From: Anoplolepis gracilipes
Taxonomy: Eukaryota; Arthropoda; Insecta; Hymenoptera; Formicidae
Direction: 5' to 3'
NCBI RefSeq assembly: GCF_047496725.1
Contig: NC_132975.1
Coordinates: forward strand, 15,137,501 to 15,201,500
DNA: 64,000 bases
Shown here in pieces: positions 50,745 through 60,376 of the stretch. Position numbers and translations under genes: made by a program. Each line of letters begins with the position of its first letter. Positions within the stretch are counted from its first letter, which is position 1. Under the pieces are notes generated by a model. The model worked only from the letters and a program-made list of their open reading frames with translations. It was not told where the DNA came from and ran no database searches.

Positions 50745-50745
50745 A
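50665..50745. repeat. (GA)n/(GAAA)n compound microsatellite
   Basis: GA run passing into GAAA units. Confidence 0.95.
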
Positions 50746-53107
50746 AAATACTAACGGCCGGTGTAGCAAAGTAGATCAGCCGCGATCTTGTTAAAGTCTT
50801 GCTCGTTATGTTATTAAGCCGACTGACAGTTTTAGAAACACAAGATTTTAGACGAATCTTTTAAGCAAACCTGTTGCTGCTTGCTGAAATATGCAAGATA
50901 GATGAATACATATATATTACGGTTACATATACATTGAATGTGTACATATATATAAATATATACTTTTTCATGAATGTGTACAGTTGGTTATGAATGAAAA
51001 GACGTATGTACGCTCGACGACAAGACTACTTTAACAAACAAATTTTTACACATGTCAGAACACACGTGCATTTTTCATATATGTGTATGCAAAATATATA
51101 AATGTGCCCATATGTGCGTAAATTTGTGTGTTAAGACATTTCTGACGCCGAGCGTGCACGTGTATGTATGTGTGTATGTGTTTCTTTTCCACACATACAC
51201 GCATATCTGAGTTATCTCTGTGAATGCATACTGCTGCGAATGCAAGAGAGCGATGGCTATTCTTATATCATAACTATTAAAGTATTTTAATGTTAAAGCG
51301 ACAAGTAAGATTTATCATTAACGATAATGAATTATTATCATTATTATTGTTACGTGTGCCAAGCCACTGTGTCGCAAATCGAAATTAATGCTGCATTTTA
51401 TTTTTGATCAAAATTATTTGCTGCAAAAATAATTCCACTCGTCAAGTGCACACGATACACACTTTGGTATTTTCTTTACTGAAATACGAGTATATGTATA
51501 TATATACTCGTGTATATATATATATATATATACTCGTATTTATATATATATATATATATATAATAAAATAGCGAAATTCATATCTGGCATTTCGTTTCGA
51601 GATTATTCACTGCCATTATATTGTTGTTCTTTATCGAGTGTTCTTTTTCTTATATTATTATCTATACACTATTTATTACGTTGCTTAAGAATAATAATTA
51701 AAGTCTGTATGAAACTACGTGAAATACGGAAACTGAGAGAGTTCGTTGTATAAGAATCGCGTAACGAATATCTCATCGTCCCGAGTTCGCGTTTTCTCGC
51801 GGATCTTGTATTCCGCACTGTCTGACATATTTTATTTATACATGTATCATGCTTATCAACGAAGAAAGTTCTTAAGTAAGAATCTATGAATCATATGAGA
51901 TACTGTATTTCGATCCGCCGATTCACTATTCTGTATGTAAAATGCAGAGTATACAGTACGCGTATTTAGCATTTACTTTAGTAAATATCATCATGTCGAA
52001 TCACAAAGCATCTCGTCTCTAAAATTCGAAAAAAAAAACAATTCTGCACGCGACAATTCCATTAATACGTAAAACACATTGTTGTGATTATTGTCAATAT
52101 GCATCCGAATTATGGATTCCTAAACTATTCGGTTTACAAACGATCATAGTTATGTAACGCTGTGTAAATATACATTCCTTAACAGATAAGACTGGCATGC
52201 AATATGATCGATGACAAAGGCTAGATAGAAGGTTGATCATTGTAGATCAACGATAAGAAAAAGACGACTAATGATTTGACCTCGTTAAGGAAATTTAAGT
52301 AATAATACTACCAGCTGCTCGCGTCTCAATCAATCGTGTGGTGACAATAGATCTTAAAAGTATTCCATAAGGTATACGCTGAATTACGCGAGGGAAAAGA
52401 AAAAAAGAAAAAAAAAACACATAAGCGATGATTAATTATATACGAATCTATACCTACTATTATTTACTATCTACTGCGATGCCGAGCTAAAATAAAAGCT
52501 CAAACTCAGACTATTATTGCGATTAGCTGTTACAGTGTCTGCTACGGGTGAGTGTTTGACTTCATATTGCGAGAGTAATATATGTATATGTACATATAAA
52601 TTTAAACTGTATAACTATAGTAATATTCGCTTACCAGACAAAAAAAAACAAAAAGTAAAACGAAAAAAAAGTCATAAAATTTCAAATCGACTTTTGAAAC
52701 TTATTTTAAATGTGTCTGTAGTCGATTCGAGGAAACATTTCGTACACTTGTGTAAAATTGGATGAAGCAAAAGCTACAGATACGATAGAACGAATTGACG
52801 ATATCGCGTGATGTGCAATTAAATTGTCTTTCGGTATGAAAAATGATTAAAAAAGAGAAAGTGTAATTTATTCTTTACAATATAAATTATAAATAAATAA
52901 ATGAAGTCACACACGTAATCCTCCGTGGGATGACACGCATTGAAAAATCAAATCGGCAACAACAGCTAAGGATTAGCGCGACGGCCTACGCTTATCTCGT
53001 GGCATTTTCTATCTTTTTTTCCTAGGATAATGTCACGCGGATGGCGATGCAAAGTTTGAGAAAAAGGATATATATATCCTTGATGATATAGAAATATAGA
53101 AATACAC

Positions 53108-53138
<31 letters not shown>

Positions 53139-53813
53139 TATAGTAACGCGGTTTTTTCCACGTTTTAGCGAATCTTTACGTCCCTGATACTCATGGGAAG
53201 TATTTTTGTACGTTTACTCTGTACCTACTGTACCGTTTCGCTCTAAAACTATATCTATTGTTATCATTGTGATACTCGCTATACTGCGATCGTCTTTTGA
53301 ATCGTTAATGTAATATTTACATAATAATGTGTAATAAGCGGGCGTGTGTGTTTGGTTATTGATACGCTCATGGATTACAGCGATGGAAATGTCTTCGAGA
53401 ATTTTAACCATTTTCAAATGCAGAGTGTATTGACGATAGATTTACTATAGATTGTTATTATTATTATTATTGAGAATTGTTTGGTTGATTATTCTCCAAG
53501 TCAAGAGTATTCTCTATTCAGTAATATTCGATACGATTTTTATGACGATTGTCGATATATACGCTCCGTTTTTCTCGCTATGGCGAAACGAAATTGTTTC
53601 CACGTCATAAGTATGTCTCATTCTTTTCTTCTTCGTCTAATTAATTCCATATATTCGCGGTTACACGTGATTTTCATTCCTTGGCATTTACACGGTACCC
53701 GTGGCTGCATTTTTTGATCAGTATATATATGTGTGACTCACTGTTGAATAATTAATCGCATAAACAAATAATACACCTATTTATTATATAAATGTACATA
53801 CTACTGTTATTGT

Positions 53814-53819
53814 AATAAA
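53814..53819 (+). terminator. Distal poly(A) signal AATAAA for the RhoGEF
   Basis: Last plus-strand AATAAA before the convergent Wdr89 3' end. Confidence 0.4.
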
Positions 53820-53902
53820 GAAGAATGTGAGGGAAATATAAATATATATATAAATATATATATAATTATATGACTCTTCGATCGGCGTGCTTTGTCAAAA
53901 GT

Positions 53903-53908
53903 TTTATT
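53903..53908 (-). terminator. Poly(A) signal AATAAA for Wdr89
   Basis: Minus-strand AATAAA about 70 bp beyond the Wdr89 stop codon; the plus-strand RhoGEF signal lies only 84 bp away. Confidence 0.6.
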
Positions 53909-53977
53909 GTAAAAACATTTATTTCTTATAAAATTTTCGTATACAAATAATCTCCATCTTCCTAATCGTTTATATTT

Positions 53978-56074
53978 TTAATAAGGTTTGGTTCTGTGAT
54001 GTCGATCGCGACTTTTCCCGTTGCTAATTTTAGTCAACAACTTGCTGGGCGAATTTTGCTGCGTGGCTTCCGTTTGCCGCCACACATTGATAATACCTCT
54101 CTCGCCGACTGTCACCAAACAATTACTCTGCAGAATCGAAGGTACGTCGTTGATTATACATATTATATAAGTTGTAAAGAATATACAATTATAATATTCT
54201 TCTAAATCTACTTACCTTTTCATGTATCCAACTATCCCGCACTATTTGCTTATTTTCTACAATCTCGTGACATGTTTCCAGACGATTCTTTTTTATGTTC
54301 AAACATCTTAGATTCTCCCTGAAAATGAATGAAATTTTACAACTTGTATTATGGATTCGACGTATATGTTAATATACTATTCAAAACAATTGGGAAATTA
54401 TTTTTTTAAATAATTTCGTAGGAATAATTTAATTAAATATATCAATTATATATTTTTAAAAATTTTAATGTTTGAATAGTATATATATTCATGAATGTAC
54501 TATGCTAAATTAATACCCTTTAGCTGTACTAGAACCTGCTAGCAGAAATGGTTGTCCAAATGCGTTTGTGGCATGGAATCTAACTAAATAGCAACTATCA
54601 GGATCGTCATTCTGGAAGGAATAAAATCTCTGGAGATTCTTCGAGGAAAATTATAAAAATAGTAAAATACAAGGAATTATAATGAAAAATATACAAACCT
54701 GTGATACAGCCAAGTTACTTCGCGTAAATGTTGCATATGCACTGGCACCTTCGCAATTCCATAATTGCAATGTATGTGTATGTGTTGTACACCATAAAGA
54801 ATCGTCAGTTAACCAACCTAGCCTATCCTATAAAAACAAAATCGATATTAATATACAGAATTTTTTGTATGCCTTATTTTACATACAAAATGCTTAAGAT
54901 ATTCTTCTCACCACTGATGATTCAGTGTTCAATGAGCATGTTAAGGCCAAATCTTCTGAAGCCTGCGTAAGATCAAACATATTCATTAGACCGTCTGTGC
55001 TACCAGATGCCAAAACGTCCTGCTTGGTAGGATGAAAACTTAGACAAGTGACGTCATCCATATGAGATTCCCAATATCCACCGAGAAGATTGTTTTTATT
55101 CTCCATTTTGGAACCATTATATCTTATATCCCAAAACAAGATAAATGCATCTCCACCTGTGTGTTCTGTTCCACCAGCTATGAGCCTGTCTTCACAGTTA
55201 ATATCAAAGCTGGCCAAAGGTTTTGTTTTGCCATCCTCTGTGCTATCTAAAATATATATTATAAGATGAAAGAATATTGTAACGCTTGAAATTTTTACCA
55301 ATGAAAAGTTACAGTTTATGATTGTTATGAAGTTAATAATTACCTTTAAATTCTGCCACAACCTTTCCCTTAGCACGCAAATCACACGCTGTGATTTGTC
55401 CATCATTAGTGGCGGTATATAATATATTTCTGGAAGTAGGACTGAACTTAACTCCCACAATAGGCGTTTGATTGTGTTTTAGCGTAATCATTTGGCTTAA
55501 GGACTCACCAACAGAATATATTACACATGAATGATCTGACAATGCTGCTCCAATCCTAAATTCTGGCTCGCTGTAACAACAATGATTCATTATATGTATT
55601 AATTAATATTCAATCATATATATTAATTTAATTGAAAATTAAATTAATATATACGCATAAACAATATCAGATTACTTTACGTCAAATCTAAGTAATGTCA
55701 AAGTCACCAAGTGTGTCAAACTACTGAACTTTTCAGGAGATTATAGTTACGTTTGAACAAGTACGTTAATAACCAAAATTGAAGAAAATAAAATATGTAT
55801 TGCTGGATTAATATACAAATAAAAAAAAAATACAATAATAATAAAGTGTTATGATTCTTTTTTTTTTAGATATGACATTAAATGTCATAAGGAAATGTAT
55901 CATTTACCTTTGAGTACCACAAACAAAGAGGATGTAGTTCTCATCTTGCGACACTGCTTCTTCCATTGACAGTGCCAGCTCGCTCTTTCCACCAACTTTC
56001 TCATTATCTTGTTCGGTTGATCTCGTACCATTCTCAACATTCAACCTCTTCAGGGACTCCACTATCTTTGACAT
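53978..56074 (-). CDS. Wdr89: WD repeat-containing protein 89
   Basis: Seven minus-strand exons join in phase: 56074-55908, 55570-55344, 55246-54912, 54827-54699, 54611-54517, 54318-54216 and 54127-53978, giving 401 residues. WD repeats are clear in several blades: GVKFSPTSRNILYTATNDGQ, GGDAFILFWDIRYN, DDVTCLSFHPTKQDVLASGS with DGLMNMFDL, and a final VTVGERGIINVW. The length and the sequence around the HP and STDGLMNMFD motifs match WDR89, a cytoplasmic/nuclear beta-propeller of unclear biochemical role. All introns are GT-AG. The N-terminal 40 residues (MSKIVESLKRLNVENG) precede the first blade. The gene is head-to-head with Tid1 and tail-to-tail with the RhoGEF. Confidence 0.88.
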
Positions 56075-56169
56075 ATTGTTCGAGCTCGCAAAACGTACTT
56101 ACTAAGGTTAGATCAGAAATGTGAATACATATGTGGCCCATGTGGGATGTGGGATGGTGTGTATATATA

Positions 56170-56543
56170 CAGGGTGAGAAAAAAGTATGGAAACCGTGAA
56201 AAATCTCGGAAAATAAGTTTTATCAAAGAGTTTTACAGAAAAATGTTCAAGAGCTTTCCAAAACATTATAGTCAAATATTTTTTGATTAAGTACTTTTTG
56301 AGTTATGAGGCTTGAAAGTTTCAATATTTTGATATCAAATACGAAATATGTATCTCGTAAAATATTAAATTTTTCGATTTTTATTTTTAAAACAACCATG
56401 TATTTTCTTTATGATTATTATTATATGCTAAAAAGTATTAAAATAAGATAATCGAAACCATAAAACTTTTGCTGGAAACATTTTTCTGTAAAACTTATAT
56501 TTTCCGAGATTTTTCAGGGTTTCCATACTTTTTCCTCACCCTG
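56170..56543. mobile_element. 374-bp MITE (Tc1/mariner-like ends)
   Basis: The left end CAGGGTGAGAAAAAAGTATG and the minus-strand right end CAGGGTGAGGAAAAAGTATG are inverted repeats that extend about 50 nt with few differences. Both sides are flanked by TA inside TATA sequence, as expected for a TA target duplication. The AT-rich interior has no coding frame. It lies in the shared Wdr89/Tid1 promoter, 95 bp from the Wdr89 start codon and 159 bp from the Tid1 start codon. Confidence 0.85.
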
Positions 56544-56653
56544 TATATGAGTAAAGTTTGGTTAGCTCGATTTTGCTCATAACAGGAAGTGCGTTATACA
56601 CGAATAGAGGGCGCAAGTAATGCCCGAGCGTAACCTTACCCGTCTTGTCGCTC

Positions 56654-56693
56654 GCGGGGTGCGAGGTGCGAGGTGCGAGGTGCGGGTGCGGGA
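56654..56693. repeat. GTGCGAG 7-bp tandem repeat next to the Tid1 start
   Basis: About four tandem GTGCGAG units plus variants, ending 10 bp before the Tid1 ATG, within the probable 5' leader. Confidence 0.85.
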
Positions 56694-56702
56694 ACCAAAA
56701 CC

Positions 56703-59632
56703 ATGCGTCTTTCGTGCAACATGGCGACCGGCAAAGGATTGGCTGTGATTTTCTTGCCGAGAACCATCAACCTAATTGGAAACAATAAGCTAAACAAATT
56801 TTCGTGCAACGTTTTACAGCAGGGCAACGCGTGTCGGCGACACGTGGTGACTGTCACGTCAACTGTCGGCTGTCTGAATCACGACAAACCGGAAAAAAGT
56901 AGAGTATACATTCTCGATATTTCCATTGGATTACATCATTGTCCGATGGAATTACGTTAGGCTTATATGTACCTTCAATTTGACAATTTTCTCGTACTAG
57001 CGTTTCAATCGCTCGTACTTGTATTCGTTATTTTTGCCGTCGTTTAATACTTGCCTCGTATGCCGATTTTCTAACACGTTAACATAACCTATAACTTCAA
57101 ACAATCTATATATATATATATATAGTATATACTGTTCTAAAAAAAAAATCTGACAGCTAAAATATTTTCTTTCGAAATGTCTCTTAAAACATAGATTCTA
57201 ATCTGATCTGCAATGGAACTCTAGATATTCGAGCAATTCTAATCTAGAGCAAGATTTTTAAATAATTGATATTGAATTTAATTTTCTAATCTTTTTTTTT
57301 TTTTTTTTTTAGATACTTTGGGAAGGATAGTGCAGCCACATAGAGACATACATTTAACAAATAAAGTGTTAAAACGCAACTATTATGAGATACTAGGTGT
57401 CTCCAAGAATGCATCGGCCAAAGACATAAAAAAGGCTTATTATCAATTAGCCAAAAAATATCATCCTGATACGAATAAAGGAGATCCAGACGCTAATAAA
57501 AAGTTTCAAGAGGTTTCCGAGGCTTATGAAGTATTGAGCGATGATACTAAGAGAAAGGAATTTGATACGTGGGGTGCGACTTCTGAGCAAATGGGGATGG
57601 GAATGGGTAATCAGAGCCAGAGAGCCAAGAATTACAATCAACACTGGCAGTACAGATCATCTGTTAACGCAGAGGAATTATTTAGAAAAATATTTGGCGA
57701 TGCTGGATTTCAAAGCGGAGCCTTTCATGACTTTGAAGATTTTGCAGAGACAACGTACGGTTTTGGAGCAGCTCAAGAGGTATGCAAATATCTGTGTTGT
57801 ACTTATTAATGCAACATAAATCTAATATTTTTCTTTTTATATACAGGTGATAATGAATTTAACATTTTCCCAAGCTGCCAGAGGTGTTAATAAGGATATC
57901 GAGGTAAATGTAGTAGATGCTTGTCCGAAATGCCGTGGTTCACGTTGCGAGCTCGGAACAAAACCGGCAAAGTGTCATTACTGCAATGGTACAGGAGTAG
58001 AGACGATAAGCACTGGCCCTTTTGTAATGAGCTCGACATGTCGATACTGTCAAGGCACAAGAATTCACATCAAGTTCCCTTGCACAGAATGTGGAGCGAA
58101 AGGACAAACGGTACGAGTATTTCTTATCCATTCATTATCTTAATAATCAGATTTTCTTATTTACCATCATGCATTTTAATCACGTTGCATTTTTACAGGT
58201 ACAACGTAAAAGATTAACAGTACCGGTTCCCGCCGGAGTGGAAGACGGTCAAACGATTCGTATGCCAATCGGCAAGAAGGAGATATTCGTGACATTCCGT
58301 GTGGAGAAGTCTCGGTATTTTCGCCGCGACGGCCCCGATGTGCACACCGATGCGGAAGTTTCGCTCGCGCAGGCGGTGCTAGGCGGTACGATACGAGTAG
58401 AGGGTGTATACGAGGATCAGACTATTCAAATAATTCCGGGCACGTCGTCTCACACGCGAATCCGTTTGAATAGTAAAGGGTTAAAGAAGGTCAACGGAAT
58501 TGGTTACGGCGATCATTATGTGAACATTAAAGTCGTGGTGCCTAAACAATTGACCGATAAGCAGCGAGCATTGTTGCAAGCATACGCCGAGCTTGAAACT
58601 AATACTCCCGGCAGTATATACGGTGTAACATATAAAACAGACGGTAAGGACGAACAATGAAAAAAGTTGAATCGTTTATGATAGATTCATGTTATATATT
58701 CCTTTTGACATCCTCCACATTATAATAATTAATCTCCATTACACGCACTTGCGAATCGCTTGAGTTTTCTCCGATTGTACCTGCTACTTTCAATTGAATA
58801 AAATATTAAAAATATGTTCAACATGCGTTCTATTAGTGTTTGTTAAAATGAAACAAAAGTTTTTCTCACATAAAAATTCTTGAAATAACAATGATTGATT
58901 CATTGTAAAATACGTACTTCGAGTCTCTTTCATTAGTAGCTTCAATGTTTTTTTCTAGGCACAGCAGGTCCAAAGGTGCAAACTCAAGCGAGAGAAGAGG
59001 TCCAAAATGATCAAACTAATCAAAATAATGGTCTACTTGGAAAAATTAAAAAAGCTATATTTGGATAAGAATGAATGTAAGTAAATTATTGGAAAGAGCA
59101 TAACTTATTTCTACTTCATTTATCATATACATATATACTTTAATAGATTGAAACATTTTTTCTTTTATACATGGAATTATAAGTATTCCTATTAATGCAA
59201 TTCCCTAACCGTCCCCAGATTAATATATTTTAGTTATAAATTTTTTGAGATCTATTTTTTTATAGCACAAAAGCTTCATACAATAAAAATATTGCAATTT
59301 TCAAATTATTATTGTGAAATCCTCATTGCAGTCAATTAAGTTTCTGTGAAAGATCTTGAATATCCTATAGTAAGCATACTAATATGAAAAAATACAAATG
59401 TGTTATTATAAGCTATTGTTTATCATCTACAGGTACAAAAGAGAGTTACTCAGGTCCGCTACACTTGGTGGAGTCTATACGAATAGCACTGGGAAATATG
59501 CCTAATCACGAAAAACAGTCTTCTGAACCCAAACATCCCGGAAATAAAGAGCACAATAGGTCCGTACATACCAAAGACACCTCAGATCCTGACAGCAAAA
59601 ATCCTGAAATGCAACGGCAAGAAATGCCCTAG
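56703..59632 (+). CDS. DNAJA3: Mitochondrial DnaJ homologue Tid1 (DNAJA3)
   Basis: Exons 56703-56898, 57313-57779, 57847-58110 and 58199-58643 are followed by a choice of last exon, 58959-59068 (493 residues in total) or 59433-59632 (523 residues). Reading past the donor to TGA at 58658 gives 462 residues. The basic N-terminus (MRLSCNMATGKGLAV) fits a mitochondrial targeting peptide. The J domain carries the HPD motif (YHPDTNKG) that stimulates Hsp70 ATPase. A Gly-poor linker is followed by a four-repeat cysteine zinc-finger region (CPKCRGSR, CHYCNGTG, CRYCQGTR, CTECGAKG) and C-terminal substrate-binding domains (RVEKSRYFRRDGPDVHTDAE). Two zinc repeats deviate from CxxCxGxG in the last position. 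Tid1 works with mitochondrial Hsp70 in protein folding. Drosophila l(2)tid is the family founder. Confidence 0.93.
58797..58802 (+). terminator. Poly(A) signal AATAAA for the short Tid1 form
   Basis: AATAAA 137 bp after the TGA that ends the unspliced DGKDEQ form, in the same interval before exon 58959, so intronic polyadenylation is possible. Confidence 0.5.
58959..59068 (+). CDS. DNAJA3: Tid1 alternative last exon a (ends GLLGKIKKAIFG)
   Basis: Acceptor TTTTCTAG at 58958; phase 1 entry gives a Gln/Asn-rich stretch ending LLGKIKKAIFG. This corresponds to the conserved short basic amphipathic end of metazoan Tid1, so this is the likely ancestral C-terminus. Confidence 0.75.
59251..59418. repeat. 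168-bp duplicated block, copy 1 (Tid1 intron)
   Basis: Intronic block immediately upstream of Tid1 exon 59433-59632, about 95% identical to 60712-60879 in the same orientation. Confidence 0.9.
59433..59632 (+). CDS. DNAJA3: Tid1 alternative last exon b (hydrophilic tail)
   Basis: Acceptor CATCTACAG; phase 1 entry gives GTKESYSGPLHLVESIRIA and a polar tail rich in Lys/Glu/Asn/Ser ending RQEMP and TAG. A poly(A) signal follows at 59915. Confidence 0.7.
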
Positions 59633-60376
59633 ATGTAACATCTAAAGCAGTTTATAAAGATCTAGAGAATGCTGTTTGCTAATAAATACAAAAATATCGT
59701 ATACACGCTAGTATTATTATTACAAATGGGAATCGTAAAGGGGATATACTGCAATCGTGTACACTTTTGATCAAGTTAAACAGAACAAGCATGAGGATCT
59801 GGATAATCGTTACCAGCGTGACTAAGTGAAGCCAGCCTGATCGTTTAGATATCTTAGTTGTACAGTTGTATCGTAGCATACAAGTTTTTGTCTTTATTTG
59901 TTACATCTTATTTAAATAAAGTGTACATGGAAATATAAGAATACAAATCTATCTATTTTGATCTTTCGTGTGACGATGTATATTTTTAAAATAAGAAATG
60001 CTCGCGCGCGCACATACACACACACACACACACATATACAACATTATACTTCGAACTGCATGTATTCCTTCATATTTTACTCTTTTTTTTCTAATCTAGG
60101 AATTGTTATCTACATGCATAGAAATTGTACAAAAGATTTGTATTTGACAATGGATCGATATATTCGTTGATGATGAAGCGTTTTAACTTGTGAAATAAAA
60201 GATTCATCGTTCTATTATATACCTTTTTCGCGGAGTGAGTTTAACTACTGATAATTTGATAGTCTATTATCTAATGCATTATTAAAATATATGACAAATA
60301 CAAAACTTCGACTATTCAATAATTGTCTACTTAGACAAGAGGCCTGGAAAATATGTTGAATAAACTCAATGAGAAT
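59633..60376. other. Convergent 3' region, Tid1 and K2P
   Basis: No gene. It holds AATAAA (plus) at 59915-59920, a minus-strand AATAAA at about 59893-59898 usable by the K2P gene, and a (CA)n run near 60014-60033. Confidence 0.6.
59915..59920 (+). terminator. Poly(A) signal AATAAA for long Tid1
   Basis: AATAAA about 280 bp after the exon b stop codon. Confidence 0.55.

Larger units (their letters stand above)
50200..53820 (+). other. Probable long 3' UTR of the RhoGEF
   Basis: AT-rich and gene-free. It holds a GA then (GAAA)n repeat at 50665-50745, an inverted repeat at 51481-51541, a (TA)n run at about 53105-53133, and several AATAAA signals, the last at 53814-53819. The true transcript end is not determined. 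Confidence 0.5.
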
